Shown: positions 37,068-48,716, counted from the stretch's first letter. The stretch: 64,000 nt of DNA from Ga0077555 sp963746315 (GCA_963746315.1 CAVVAR010000010.1:1-64000), one strand, 5' to 3'. Numbers and translations are program-made. Notes: generated by a model not told the origin, from the sequence alone.

Positions 37068-37523
37068 ATGAGTCTCGACGACGAGACAGCACCGCCAAAG
37101 TGGATTTTCAAGGCTGCGGCGGTGCTGTGCGCGCTGTTCGCTGGCCTCGCTGTGGCGCTGGCCATGGTCGCAAAGCCACCCGAACCCGAAACAGCTGCGA
37201 TGCTGAGCCTCGATCGGCCACAGCTCGTCGTCTTCGAGAGCCAATCGTGCAGCTGGTGTCACCGGTTCCGCAAGAGCGTGGCGCCGGCCTACGAGATGTC
37301 CCATCTCGAGCATCGCGCGCCGCTCACGTACGTCGACGTGTCAAAGCAGAAGACAGCCGGATATCGCCTCGACAAACGCGTGACGGCGACGCCGACGTTC
37401 GTTCTGGTCGACCGGCGCGGCCGCGAGGTCGCACGCATGCGGGGCCTTCCCGGCGGAAAGGATGTATTTCTGCCCGAGGTCGAGAAGATGCTCACAAAAC
37501 TGGCCGACGGCGAGAACAGCTAG
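37068..37523 (+). CDS. Membrane-anchored thioredoxin-like protein
   Basis: 151 residues. N-terminal anchor (FKAAAVLCALFAGLAVALAM), then a thioredoxin-like domain facing the periplasm with FESQSCSWCHRFRKSV (CxxC) and the cis-Pro segment VTATPTFVLVDRRGRE. Probably a periplasmic thiol reductant or disulfide exchanger. Convergent with gpmI. Confidence 0.82.
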   Translation: MSLDDETAPPKWIFKAAAVLCALFAGLAVALAMVAKPPEPETAAMLSLDRPQLVVFESQSCSWCHRFRKSVAPAYEMSHLEHRAPLTYVDVSKQKTAGYRLDKRVTATPTFVLVDRRGREVARMRGLPGGKDVFLPEVEKMLTKLADGENS

Positions 37524-37563
37524 CCGCTCGCGCAGAACAGCGCCTCCTCGTCGACGCGCGACA

Positions 37564-39078
37564 TCAATCGAGCAGCGAGCGCCCCGTCATCTCCTTAGGC
37601 TGATCGACCCCCATCAGCGCGAGCAGCGTCGGCGCGACGTCGGCCAGACGCCCGTCGTGAAGGCCCACACCGGGAACGCCCGAGAGCATGACAGGCACGA
37701 GGTTGGTGGTGTGCGACGTGTGCGGGCCACCGGTCTCGGGATCGCGCATCAGCTCGCAGTTGCCATGGTCCGCCGTCACCAGCAGGGCTCCACCCGCGGC
37801 CGCGACGGCCTCGGCGATACGGCCCAGCCCCGTGTCGACCGTCTCGACGGCTTTGATCGCAGCCTCGAGGCTGCCGGTATGGCCGACCATATCCGGATTG
37901 GCGAAATTTAAGACGACGAGGTCGAACTTGCCGGAACCGATGGCCGCCACCGCCTTGTCGGTCAGCTCGGGCGCCGACATCTCAGGCTTGAGGTCGTAGG
38001 TCGCGACCTTCGGCGAGGCGACGAGGATGCGCTCCTCGCCCGGGTAGGGCTCCTCCCGCCCACCGGAGAAGAAGAACGTGACGTGGGGATATTTCTCGGT
38101 CTCGGCCATGCGGACTTGCGTACGCCCCGCCTTGGAGACGGTCTCGCCCATCCCCATCGACAACTCCTGCCGGGGGAAAAGGGTCGCGCAGTAGGGGTCG
38201 AGGGCATCGCCATAGGAAGCCATGCCGGCGGCAGCCGAGAACCGCACGATGCGCTTTCTCTCGAAGCCGTCGAAGCCAGGGATGAGCAGGGCGGCAAGGA
38301 TTTCACGCATCCGGTCGGAGCGGAAATTGATGGAGATGATCGCATCGCCGTCCTTCATGCCGTCATAGCCGCCGATCACCGCGGCCGGCACGAACTCGTC
38401 GAACTTGCCTAGCGCGTAGGCTGCCTCGACGGCTTCCGGCGCTGTGGCATGGCGCGCGCCCTCGCCGGATACCATGAGATCGTAGGCCTGCGAGACGCGC
38501 TCCCAGCGCTTGTCGCGATCCATGGCGAAGTATCGACCAATCACCGTCGCGATCGGCACCTCGGGAGGCAGATCGAGGCCAAGCCGGCGCATGTCGTCGG
38601 CCGCCGACTGGGGCGGCGTATCGCGGCCGTCCGTAAAGGCATGAACGACGGCCGGTACGCTGCGCTCGACGAGGGCCCGGGCCACGGCGGCGGCGTGCGC
38701 CTGATGGGCGTGCACGCCACCGGGCGACATGAGGCCCATGATGTGGCAGGTGCCGCCCGTCGCCTTGACCTTGGCCACAAGGCCGCTGTCGTCGATCAGC
38801 TTCCCCAGGGTGCCGTCCTTTGCCGCGAGTTCGACGCGCGGCAGATCCTGCATGACGACCCGGCCGGCGCCGATATTCAGGTGGCCGACCTCGGAATTGC
38901 CCATCTGGCCTTCGGGCAGACCGACGTCGAGGCCCGATGTTTTCAGGAAGGCGCGCGGTCCGGCGGCCCAGAGACGGTCGAACGCCGGTGTGCGGGCCAG
39001 GCGGACGGCGTTGTCGGCGTCGTCCTCGCGCCAACCCCAGCCGTCGAGAACCACCAGCATTACGGGACGGGGTGCCAT
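37564..39078 (-). CDS. gpmI: 2,3-bisphosphoglycerate-independent phosphoglycerate mutase
   Basis: 504 residues. Interconverts 3- and 2-phosphoglycerate using two Mn ions. Motifs: VVLDGWGWREDD (metal Asp), GQMGNSEVGHLNIGAGR with the phospho-Ser, AFTDGRDTPPQSA, NFRSDRMREI, LNFANPDMVGHTGSLEA and TADHGNCELM. Intact and of normal length. Confidence 0.96.
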   Translation of the reverse strand: MAPRPVMLVVLDGWGWREDDADNAVRLARTPAFDRLWAAGPRAFLKTSGLDVGLPEGQMGNSEVGHLNIGAGRVVMQDLPRVELAAKDGTLGKLIDDSGLVAKVKATGGTCHIMGLMSPGGVHAHQAHAAAVARALVERSVPAVVHAFTDGRDTPPQSAADDMRRLGLDLPPEVPIATVIGRYFAMDRDKRWERVSQAYDLMVSGEGARHATAPEAVEAAYALGKFDEFVPAAVIGGYDGMKDGDAIISINFRSDRMREILAALLIPGFDGFERKRIVRFSAAAGMASYGDALDPYCATLFPRQELSMGMGETVSKAGRTQVRMAETEKYPHVTFFFSGGREEPYPGEERILVASPKVATYDLKPEMSAPELTDKAVAAIGSGKFDLVVLNFANPDMVGHTGSLEAAIKAVETVDTGLGRIAEAVAAAGGALLVTADHGNCELMRDPETGGPHTSHTTNLVPVMLSGVPGVGLHDGRLADVAPTLLALMGVDQPKEMTGRSLLD

Positions 39079-39290
39079 CCGGGACTTCCTTCATCTTGCG
39101 ATCGTGTTGCCCGACACAAAGGCGATCAGCGCCCTCATTGCAAGACTAGGACGGCAACAAATCCCAGGTCGCGAGCGGGCAAGGTGAACGCCGGGCGATC
39201 TGGATCAAGGAACCGCAGGCGCGTGTTTCCTTGCCCGCAAGAACTCGCCTATCCTTCCCGGATCGCCAACGAACATACCGGGAGACGCCC

Positions 39291-40392
39291 ATGCGAGCCG
39301 CCGTCATGTACGAGGTCAACAAGCCGCTGCAGATCGAGACTATCGACGTCAAGAAGCCCGGGCCGCACGAGGTTCTGATTCGCACGGCCTACGCCGGTCT
39401 CTGCCATTCCGACCTGCACTTCATCGAGGGGCTTTATCCGCACCCGCTGCCCGTCGTTCTCGGCCACGAAGTCGGCGGGCGTCGTCGAGCAGGTGGGGTC
39501 CGAGGTGCGCTACGTCCAGAAAGGCGACCACGTCATTACCTGCCTGTCGGTGTTCTGCGGCGAGTGCGACAACTGCACGGCGGGTCGCCCCGTCATCTGT
39601 ACCGACACAAGCGTGAAGATGCTCCCTGGCGAGGCGCGGCGCCTGTCGAAGGACGGCAACACGCTGCACACCTTCGCGAACCTCTCGGGCTACGCGGAGA
39701 TGATGCTCGTCCACGAGCATGCCGTGGTGAAGATCGACAAGGATTTCCCGCTGGACCGCGCAGCCCTGATCGGTTGCGGCGTCATCACGGGCTTTGGTGC
39801 GGCCGTCAACACGGCGAAAGTCGCGCCGGGTGAGACAGTGGCCATCTTCGGCTGCGGCGGCGTCGGCATGGCGGCGCTCAACGGCGCGGCGGTGGCGGGT
39901 GCCGGGCGGATCTTCGCCGTCGACACGAACCCGGTCAAGTTGCAGCTCGCAGCAAAGATCGGCGCGACCGACTTGATCAACCCGCGCGACGGGGACCCGG
40001 TCGAGCGCATCCGGGCCGCCCTCGGCGGCAAGCCGTCGGACGGCGTGCATCACGCGATCGAATGCCTGGGTCTCAAACTCACCGCCGAGCAGTCCTTCAA
40101 GGTGTTGCGCCACGGCGGTACGGCGACAATCGTCGGCATGGTCCCATTCGGCCAGAACCTCGAGATCCATGGCGCGGACTTCCTGCGCGAAAAGAAGATC
40201 CAGGGCTCGTCGATGGGCTCGAACCGCTTCCGCACCGACATGCCGCGACTGATCGATTTCTATCGACGCGGCAAGCTGCACCTCGACGACTTCATCTCGG
40301 CGCACATCACGCTCGACGAGATCAACGAAGGCTTTGCCAACATGAAAGCCGGCAAAGTCGTGCGCAGCGTCATCGACTTCAAGGCTCTGTGA
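39291..40392 (+). CDS. Zinc-dependent alcohol dehydrogenase (class III-like MDR), frameshifted
   Basis: ATG 39291 with GGGAGA upstream. YAGLCHSDLHFIEG (catalytic Zn Cys/His), GHEVAGVVEQVG, the structural Zn site FCGECDNCTAGRPVIC, GCGVITGFGAAVNTA and the NAD motif AIFGCGGVGMAALNGA match Zn-ADHs of the AdhC/FDH-like group. One extra G near 39473 splits the frame within HEV-AGVVEQ; removing it gives about 366 residues. Substrate not predictable: a broad alcohol or an NAD-linked alcohol dehydrogenase. Confidence 0.88.
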
Positions 40393-40404
40393 CGGCTGGC
40401 CGGG

Positions 40405-40581
40405 TTACGGCTTCGTCGCAGGTGCAGGGGCCGGAGTGGTGGGCGTCGTGTTGACCTTCCCAGTCGCACTGGTCGGAGGGTTGGTCGGCTCCCGAACGCT
40501 GGCGGTATTGGCGTAGATCAAGGCGCCGATGCCGATCAGCACAACCAGCCCGATGACCACGTAGGTCGTCGTGCGGTCCAT
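40405..40581 (-). CDS. 58-residue membrane-anchored Pro/Thr-rich protein
   Basis: ATG 40581 preceded by GAGGTGG. One hydrophobic helix (TYVVIGLVVLIGIGALIYA) then a Thr/Pro/Ala-rich tail ending APAPATKP. It lies 62 bp downstream of the EF-hand gene on the same strand and may be co-transcribed. Function unknown. Confidence 0.6.
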   Translation of the reverse strand: MDRTTTYVVIGLVVLIGIGALIYANTASVREPTNPPTSATGKVNTTPTTPAPAPATKP

Positions 40582-40643
40582 GGTCCACCTCGCTGAGGGG
40601 CGGCCCGCCGCAATCGACGGCGGGCCGCTAGTTCAAGTTGGCA

Positions 40644-41000
40644 TTACTTCTTGGTGCCGGTCGTCGCGCCCGAGCCGGTGGTCGAGCCGCTGGCGCCGGT
40701 GCCCGCGCCCGTCGTCGCCGTGCTCTTCACCATGCCCTGCTGGCACGCCGCGAGGAACTCGGCGCTCGACAGCTTGTCGTCGCTATTGGTGTCGGCCGAA
40801 TCGAAATTCGTCACATAGGTCTGGGCCTGCGCCTGGGTCAGCGATCCCGTCGAGCTGGCGTCGGCCTTGCTCCACAAGGACTGGCACTCGGCCTGCGTCA
40901 TCTGCTGCTTGGCGCCTGGAGTGGCGCCGCTGGTCTGCGCCGTCGCGGTGGCGATGCCGAGGAACAGGATGGCACCGGTCGTCAGGACTGATTTCAGCAT
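40644..41000 (-). CDS. Secreted EF-hand calcium-binding protein
   Basis: 118 residues. Signal peptide (MLKSVLTTGAILFLGIATATA) and two EF-hand loops: DASSTGSLTQAQ (loop 1, degenerate) and DTNSDDKLSSAEF (canonical). The C-terminal 25 residues are Gly/Ser/Thr low complexity. Likely a periplasmic or surface Ca-binding protein of unknown role. Confidence 0.85.
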   Translation of the reverse strand: MLKSVLTTGAILFLGIATATAQTSGATPGAKQQMTQAECQSLWSKADASSTGSLTQAQAQTYVTNFDSADTNSDDKLSSAEFLAACQQGMVKSTATTGAGTGASGSTTGSGATTGTKK

Positions 41001-41181
41001 TGTCGTACTCCATTCGAGTTACGCACGCGTCCTGCGCGCTGGCTGATCAACGCCGATCACCAGCCGGTGTTCCGTTGAGTAGCTCCCCCTCACCACTATT
41101 CACATCGCGCCGCGCCGAGCCGGCGGTTGCTTGCCACTCATGTCCAGCACGGCGGCGGGCCGCCGCAAACGCCTGTTCGGA

Positions 41182-41823
41182 TCACGACGCGCCTTTGACG
41201 CGCGCAGCAAGACGCGCACGAAACTCATCGGTGGAATTGGTGCGAGGAAACGGCACCCCGGGAACCGGCACGCCGAGATGACAGCAAAGAGGCTCCCAGC
41301 CCTCGGCCACGTCGTAGACGAGCAGGCGTGCTGGCGCGATGGTCGCCTTCACATCGGCGATATGGGCGCGATAGACGGCGAGGGCATGGTCCGGGTCGCC
41401 CAGCCGCTCGGAGAACGTGCGCCGCTCGACGATGTCGTAGACCATCTCCCCTTGCTCTCGGGCGAGGGGTTCGGTGCGCTGATGGCGCGATCTCAAGCTC
41501 TCGTAGATGGTGGCCTGAATGGATTTCACCCACGCTTCCTCGGGGCGGACGCTGAGGATGACCGGGGCCAGCGGGTAGTGCGCGGCGATCTCGCGCCAGA
41601 AGTAGGTCGACGGCCAATCGACCGCCGAGCGAAAATCCTGGAAGACGGTATCCCAGTCATTGCGCTCGCCACGCGCGGCGGCCGCCCAGAAGCGGATCTG
41701 CTCGGGCCTGTCGCGGACCTCGAACATGTGATGGCAAGGCCCGAAGCCCAGCATTTCGAGCGCGATCTTGAGCGAGTTGGTGCCAGTCCGGCCGAAACCG
41801 GCGCCGACGACATCGAGGGGCAT
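41182..41823 (-). CDS. Sulfotransferase-family protein
   Basis: 213 residues. The N-terminal VVGAGFGRTGTNSLKIALEM is the PAPS 5'-phosphosulfate loop of the sulfotransferase_4/NAD-dependent-epimerase-like group; MLGFGPCHHMFEV and PVILSVRPEEAWVKS (3'-phosphate Arg region) follow. Acceptor unknown. Stand-alone gene. Confidence 0.88.
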   Translation of the reverse strand: MPLDVVGAGFGRTGTNSLKIALEMLGFGPCHHMFEVRDRPEQIRFWAAAARGERNDWDTVFQDFRSAVDWPSTYFWREIAAHYPLAPVILSVRPEEAWVKSIQATIYESLRSRHQRTEPLAREQGEMVYDIVERRTFSERLGDPDHALAVYRAHIADVKATIAPARLLVYDVAEGWEPLCCHLGVPVPGVPFPRTNSTDEFRARLAARVKGAS

Positions 41824-41956
41824 GACCAGCGGTCCTTTTTCGAGACGCTAATACCGGGCCATGATCGGCGACCGAGGCCGCGACAGGCAAGCGCTGCGGC
41901 GCAGGGAACGACGGCGCACCTGATATGCTCAGCCCGAATCGTTGCGGGAGCCGTCC

Positions 41957-42955
41957 ATGCCCCTTTCACTTAGCAAAAGCCCTGCTGCCCTTAAGTGGCT
42001 CGCCGTGGCCGCGATCTGGCTGGCAGCGACCGCAGCCGCGAGTGCCCGGGAGCCCGCTCCGGTCGCGCATGGAGCCGGGCTCACCGCGCGCCTGGTCGGT
42101 CCTGCGGCTGCGGGCCTCCCACCGCTCTCCCAGAGCGCCGGCGGCGAGATGCACGATGGGCGCGCCTATCCGTTCGCCCGACGGATTGAGCAGAGCGCCA
42201 CATACGATGGCTTTCGGGTGGAAGGGGCTCACCTCCTGATCGAGCGTGTGCTCTTTACCGGGCCCATCGACATCTATGTGCGGATGCCGGTGGTTGTCCG
42301 CGGCGTCAGCATACGCACGCGCACGGGAGCACACTGGGCGCTGCACACACGACCCGAGGCCGGCCCTGTGCTGATCCTGTGGTCCGAGATGCGCGCCGGC
42401 TCCACCGAGGGTGCGCCCGCCGATCGCAGGAACGCGCTGTCGCGGGCGCTCTATCTCAGGAGCGAGCGCGTCACCGTCTATCGCAGTCACCTGACGCTCG
42501 CCGCGGACGGCATCCAGATCCATGCGCCCGGCGCGCGCGTCATCGAGACGCTGATCGATGGCCTCGTCTATTGGGACGGTGACCACAACGACGGCATCCA
42601 GATGCTCGGGCGCGGCGCCGATGCCGAGATCGTGCGCAGCCGCATCGTCAACCCCAATCCGCAGACCAGCGCGCTCAACTTGATCGGCGAGCGAGTGCTG
42701 GTAGCCGACAACTATCTTTCGGGCGGGGGGTGGACGCTCTACGGCGGCGCGCATCACACCAAGCGCGTGCCTGGATCGACGCGCGGCGTCGTCATCAGAG
42801 GCAACGTGTTCGGTCGCGATCATTTCCCGAAGGGCGGCGGCTTCGGTCCCGTCACCGGCTACGATGCAGCCGGACCCGGCAACGACTGGAGCGGCAACCG
42901 CTGGAGCGACGGCGCGCCGCTCGTGATCGGCACACCGGCTCCAGGGAAGCGTTGA
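41957..42955 (+). CDS. Secreted right-handed beta-helix protein
   Basis: 332 residues from ATG 41957 (GGGAG seven bases upstream). Signal peptide (ALKWLAVAAIWLAATAAASA), then repeated coils with Asn/Asp ladder residues: LLIERVLFTGPIDIYVRMP, GDHNDGIQMLGRGADAEIVR, ALNLIGERVLVADNYLSGGG, GVVIRGNVFGRDHF. The fold matches pectate-lyase-like or parallel beta-helix carbohydrate-active proteins, but no catalytic signature can be fixed. Convergent with the GMC gene. Confidence 0.78.
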   Translation: MPLSLSKSPAALKWLAVAAIWLAATAAASAREPAPVAHGAGLTARLVGPAAAGLPPLSQSAGGEMHDGRAYPFARRIEQSATYDGFRVEGAHLLIERVLFTGPIDIYVRMPVVVRGVSIRTRTGAHWALHTRPEAGPVLILWSEMRAGSTEGAPADRRNALSRALYLRSERVTVYRSHLTLAADGIQIHAPGARVIETLIDGLVYWDGDHNDGIQMLGRGADAEIVRSRIVNPNPQTSALNLIGERVLVADNYLSGGGWTLYGGAHHTKRVPGSTRGVVIRGNVFGRDHFPKGGGFGPVTGYDAAGPGNDWSGNRWSDGAPLVIGTPAPGKR

Positions 42956-42971
42956 GGCGACGTGCCGGCAT

Positions 42972-44600
42972 CTACGCCGCGACGGCGGCCGCCGGGGACG
43001 CCGCCGCAGCCTCGAGCACCATCGTCGAGCATTTCTCGCCGATCATGATCGAGGGAGCGTTGGTGTTGCCCGAGGTCAGCGTCGGCATGATCGAGGCGTC
43101 GGCAATGCGCAAGCCCTCGATGCCACGCACGCGCAGGCGATCGTCGACGACCGCCATCGGGTCGCTGTCCGTACCCATCTTGCACGTGCCGACCGGGTGA
43201 TAGGCGGTCTCGGCGGTACGGGTCACGTAGTCGATGAACTCGTCGTCCGACTGCGCCTGCTTGCCAGGGCCGAACTCCTTCGGCTCGAGCCATTCGAGCG
43301 CCGGGGCTTCGAGGACACGGCGCACGGTGCGCATGGCGGCGACGACGCAATCGCGGTCGATCTGGTCGGAAAGGAAGTTGAATGTCACCGCCGGAGCCTT
43401 CGAGGCATCCGCCGTCGTGACGTGGATCGAGCCTTTGCTCTCGGGCCGCTGCTGGTGCGTGATGATGGTGATGCCGGCCTCCTTGTCGAGCTTGATGTCC
43501 GGCGTCACCAGGAACGGCTGCACCATGAACATGGCATCGGGGCTGGCGAGGCCCTCGCGGGTCTTGAAGAACGCGCGCATTGGAGACGCCGGCAGCGCGA
43601 GGAAGCCTTGTCTCGTCAGAATGTAGCGGAGGCCTTGCCCCACCGCGCTGATCCCGCGGGCCTTCTCGTTGTAGGTGGCGCCGCGGCGTCCAACCTTCCA
43701 CTTCATGCGCGGCGCCCAATGGTCGCGCAGGTTCTCGCCGACACCCGGGAGCGCGTGGCGGACCTCGATCCCGACCGACTTCAGGCGTTCCGGGTTGCCG
43801 ATACCGGAGAGCTCAAGCAGCTGCGGCGAGCAGATGGCGCCGGTCGAGACGATCACCTCACGTGTGGCTGTCGCCTCGCGGACCTCGGTTCCCACCCGAT
43901 AGCGGACGCCGGTGCAACGCTTGCCCTCGAAGAGGAGGCGCTCGGCAAGGGCACCCGTCTCGATGTCGAGATTCGGTCGCTTGCGCGCGACCTCGAGATA
44001 CGTCGCGGCCGTGCTCATGCGCTTGCCACCGCTGATGGAGGCCTGCGTCATCGCAATGCCCTCTTGCTCGGGGCCGTTGTAGTCGTCGTTACGCTTGATG
44101 CCGATGGAAGCTGCCGCCTCGAAGAAGCTATCGTAGAGCTGTCCAGCCTCGGACAGATCCGAGATGCGCACCGGGCCAGACCGGCCGCGGAAGTCCTTGT
44201 CACCGCCCTGATAGCTCTCCACCCGCTTGAAGATCGGCAGCACGTCCTCGTAGCTCCAGCCACGATTGCCGAGCTGCGCCCAGGTGTCGAAATCCTGCCG
44301 TTGGCCGCGCACCCAGACCATGCCGTTGATGGCGCTCGATCCACCGAGCATCTTACCGCGCGGGATCGGGATGTTGCGCCCGCCGGTGGCCTTCTCGGCC
44401 TCCGAAGCGAACAGCCAGTTCACGCCCGGCCGGTTGATGAAATGGGCGAACGAAACCGGCACCTGGGACAGCCAGTGCGTCTCCTGGCCGGCCTCGAGCA
44501 GAAGCACGCGGTACTTGCCGTTCTCGGTCAGCCTGTACGCAAGCGCTGCCCCCGCGGAGCCCGCGCCAACCACGATGAAATCCACGACGTGCCGGTACAT
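42972..44600 (-). CDS. GMC-family flavin oxidoreductase (choline dehydrogenase-like)
   Basis: 542 residues from ATG 44600 with GAGGGG upstream. FAD motif FIVVGAGSAGAALAYRL, PRGKMLGGSSAINGMVWVRG (GMC signature 1), STGAICSPQLLELSGIG (signature 2) and the active-site His pair in AYHPVGTCKMG and SGNTNAPSIMIGEKC. Oxidises a primary or secondary alcohol; the substrate is unknown but the neighbours suggest an alcohol feeding Baeyer-Villiger chemistry. Divergent from the first BVMO gene. Confidence 0.92.
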   Translation of the reverse strand: MYRHVVDFIVVGAGSAGAALAYRLTENGKYRVLLLEAGQETHWLSQVPVSFAHFINRPGVNWLFASEAEKATGGRNIPIPRGKMLGGSSAINGMVWVRGQRQDFDTWAQLGNRGWSYEDVLPIFKRVESYQGGDKDFRGRSGPVRISDLSEAGQLYDSFFEAAASIGIKRNDDYNGPEQEGIAMTQASISGGKRMSTAATYLEVARKRPNLDIETGALAERLLFEGKRCTGVRYRVGTEVREATATREVIVSTGAICSPQLLELSGIGNPERLKSVGIEVRHALPGVGENLRDHWAPRMKWKVGRRGATYNEKARGISAVGQGLRYILTRQGFLALPASPMRAFFKTREGLASPDAMFMVQPFLVTPDIKLDKEAGITIITHQQRPESKGSIHVTTADASKAPAVTFNFLSDQIDRDCVVAAMRTVRRVLEAPALEWLEPKEFGPGKQAQSDDEFIDYVTRTAETAYHPVGTCKMGTDSDPMAVVDDRLRVRGIEGLRIADASIMPTLTSGNTNAPSIMIGEKCSTMVLEAAAASPAAAVAA

Positions 44601-44784
44601 GTTCTGCCCCTCATGCGTGCAGCGGCAGCGAGACACGCCTTTGAGGTGCCCCGCCACTCATCGCATCGGTGTTTTCCAAAGCCCTGTCGACAGCGGGCTT
44701 GACGAAAGGATAGCAAGGTGCCGCCATATGTCCAGACAAGCTAGCGCGCCGGACAGCGCCTGTTCCAGCATCGAAAGGGCCATC

Positions 44785-46444
<1,660 letters not shown>

Positions 46445-46451
46445 GGCGCTT

Positions 46452-46535
46452 GTAGGTCGGGTCGAGCCTGCACTTCGAGACCCGACGGGCCGAGACGTGT
46501 GGGGTCTCGCGAGGGCAGCGCTCTACACGACCTAC
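46452..46535. repeat. Nested palindromic extragenic repeat
   Basis: Outer arms GTAGGTCG (46452-46459) and CGACCTAC (46528-46535); inner arms CGAGACCC (46476-46483) and GGGTCTCG (46502-46509). It fills most of the gap between the BVMO and the PEP-mutase-like gene; its GTAGGTCGGG-type core resembles known extragenic palindromes and may also act as a terminator. Confidence 0.6.
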
Positions 46536-46607
46536 GGAGGGGCGGCGCGGCGCCTCGGCGGGCATGCTAGGCTGTCACAGCCCAATGCCTCGCCCCGGAG
46601 AGAGACC

Positions 46608-47423
46608 ATGACCGCTTCACAAGCCGAGAAAGCCGCTCGCCTGGCCGCGCTGCATGCCGGACCGGGGGCGTTCGTCATCGCGAATGCCTGGGATGCGGGC
46701 ACGGCGCGCATGTTGACCTCGCTCGGGTTTGCTGCGCTCGCCTCGTCGAGCGGAGCCGCGGCGGGCGTGCTCGGACGCCGCGACGGGCGCATCACGCGGG
46801 AGGAGTCGCTCACGCATGCCAAGGCCATTGTCGAGGCGACGAGCCTGCCGGTGTCGGCCGACCTCGAGAACGGCTTTGGCGACACGCCGGCGGACGCCGC
46901 GATGACGATCAGCGGCGCGATTGCCGTCGGGCTGGTCGGCGGCTCGATCGAGGACTACTCGGGGAAGGTCACGTACTCGCACGACCTCGCCGTGGAGCGC
47001 GTGAAAGCGGCCGTTGCCGCAGCTCGCGGGGCACCGTTCCCGTTCGCGCTGACGGCGCGGTGCGAGAACTTCATCCGCGGCAACCCCGACCTCGACGACA
47101 CGATTGCCCGGCTAAAGGCCTACGAGGCCGCTGGCGCCGACGTGCTGATGGCCCCCGGCCTCCCCGACCTAGATGCAGTGCGAAAGGTTTGCTCCAGCCT
47201 CGAGAAGCCGTTCAATTTCATGGGCGGCATCAAGGGCCGGAACCCGACCGTAGCCGAGCTCGAGGCGGCCGGCGTACGTCGCGTCAGCCTCGCGACCTCG
47301 CTCTATCGCGCTGCCATGACCGGTCTGGTGGCAGCCGCGCGCGAGGTCAAGGAGCACGGCACCTTCGGCTATCTCGACACGACGCTGGCGACGCCGGACC
47401 TCAACGCCTTCATGCAGGAGTGA
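46608..47423 (+). CDS. PEP mutase/isocitrate lyase-family enzyme
   Basis: 271 residues from ATG 46608 (GGAGAGAG upstream). The barrel has AFVIANAWDAGTARML, SSGAAAGVLGRRDG, SADLENGFGDTP (metal Asp/Glu), GGSIEDYSG and TARCENFIRG. This subgroup resembles oxaloacetate decarboxylase or 2-methylisocitrate-lyase-like proteins; the Cys of the KKCGH active loop of isocitrate lyase is lacking. It cleaves or forms a C-C or C-P bond next to a 2-oxoacid. Possibly in one transcript with the following LLM and boxC genes. Confidence 0.85.
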   Translation: MTASQAEKAARLAALHAGPGAFVIANAWDAGTARMLTSLGFAALASSSGAAAGVLGRRDGRITREESLTHAKAIVEATSLPVSADLENGFGDTPADAAMTISGAIAVGLVGGSIEDYSGKVTYSHDLAVERVKAAVAAARGAPFPFALTARCENFIRGNPDLDDTIARLKAYEAAGADVLMAPGLPDLDAVRKVCSSLEKPFNFMGGIKGRNPTVAELEAAGVRRVSLATSLYRAAMTGLVAAAREVKEHGTFGYLDTTLATPDLNAFMQE

Positions 47424-47522
47424 GAGGGTTCCGGAGCGGGACAAAAAATTATGCCCGGGGGCCGCGACGGTGGCACACTCGGCCCTCACGGCAATGCTCA
47501 GCAGACGACACGGGAGGCCAAT

Positions 47523-48638
47523 ATGACGGGTGACGGCATCACATTCGGCTGGTTCCTGCCGTCGAGCGGCGACGCAATAAGCCTCGGCGACCCGAAGGGG
47601 CGCATCCCCACGACGCGCGCCATGCTCGACGAGGTTGTAGATGCGGTCGACAACGGCGGCTTCAAGTATCTCCTGATACCGGTCAATACGACATGCTGGG
47701 AGGCGACGGTGCTCGCGTCCTACTACGTCGCGCGGACGCGGAACGTGGCGCCGCTGATCGCGCTTCGGGCCGGCTATGTGAATCCGGCACTCGCGGCGCG
47801 CACGTTCGCCACGCTCGACCAGATGGCCGAGGGCAGGTTGTGCATCAATCTGATCGCCGGCATCAACGACGACGAGGCGGTTGCAGACGGCATCAACGAC
47901 GTGAAATCCGTCCGCTACGAGAAGATGGACGAGGAGGTCGAGATCATGAAGCGGCTCTGGTCGTCGACCGAGCCGATCGGCTACGCGGGCAAACACTACC
48001 GCATCAATCAGGTGGTGGAGCCGAAGCCCTTCCAGAAGCCGCATCCGCCGTTCTTTCTCGGCGGCGGCTCCGCGCAGGCGGCCGAGATCTCGGCGAAGCA
48101 TTCGACCGTGCACCTGTTCTGGGGCGACAAGCCGGACGTGATAGCGGCAAAGGTCCGCGACATGAAGGCCCTCGCCGCGAAATACGGCCGCGCCGACGCG
48201 CTCAACTTCGGCATGCGCCTTCAGATCATCTGCCGCGACACGGAAGCCGAGGCCTGGGATGAGGCGCACCGGCTGATTGCCGGGGCCAAACGCTTCGACT
48301 TCGTCAACATGCGCACCGGCGCGGCGGCCGTCGAAGGCATCCGGCGCACGTCGGACGCCAACCGCCGCGTTTGGGAGCTTCTCGAGCAATCGGGCGACGA
48401 CATGAAGATCCATCCGCATCTTTGGACGGGCATCTCGACTGTGCGCATCGGCGCGGGCATCGCAGTGGTCGGCAATCCGCAGCAGGTGGCGGCGACGCTG
48501 CAGGAGTTCGTGGACGCGGGTTGCACGACGTTCTGCCTTTCCGGCTACCCGCACGCGGAAGCGGCGCGCAATTTCTCGGCCAAGGTGATGCCGCTCTTTG
48601 CCGGTCGCATCGCCGACCGCCTGCCGGCCGTCGCGTAG
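47523..48638 (+). CDS. LLM-class flavin-dependent monooxygenase (SsuD-like) 1
   Basis: 371 residues from ATG 47523 (GGGAGG six bases upstream). Luciferase-like barrel with GWFLPSSGDAISLGDPKGR, IALRAGYVNPALAARTFATL, GRLCINLIAGIND, PPFFLGGGSAQAAEISAKH and VGNPQQVAATLQEFVDAG, close to alkanesulfonate monooxygenases (SsuD). Needs reduced FMN from another protein; no reductase is adjacent. The carbon substrate is unknown. Confidence 0.9.
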   Translation: MTGDGITFGWFLPSSGDAISLGDPKGRIPTTRAMLDEVVDAVDNGGFKYLLIPVNTTCWEATVLASYYVARTRNVAPLIALRAGYVNPALAARTFATLDQMAEGRLCINLIAGINDDEAVADGINDVKSVRYEKMDEEVEIMKRLWSSTEPIGYAGKHYRINQVVEPKPFQKPHPPFFLGGGSAQAAEISAKHSTVHLFWGDKPDVIAAKVRDMKALAAKYGRADALNFGMRLQIICRDTEAEAWDEAHRLIAGAKRFDFVNMRTGAAAVEGIRRTSDANRRVWELLEQSGDDMKIHPHLWTGISTVRIGAGIAVVGNPQQVAATLQEFVDAGCTTFCLSGYPHAEAARNFSAKVMPLFAGRIADRLPAVA

Positions 48639-48716
48639 CCTGCCTGTTGCGAGACCCCTATCGTTGCACCTCCAGCCCGGCACGGATCGAGCCCAGACCG
48701 CTTGCGGAAGGACGAC

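Noticed and set aside
43197..44702. A 501-codon open frame antisense to the GMC oxidoreductase
   Set aside because: Shadow frame: low-complexity Arg/Ala/His composition, no RBS, and GMC signatures on the other strand.
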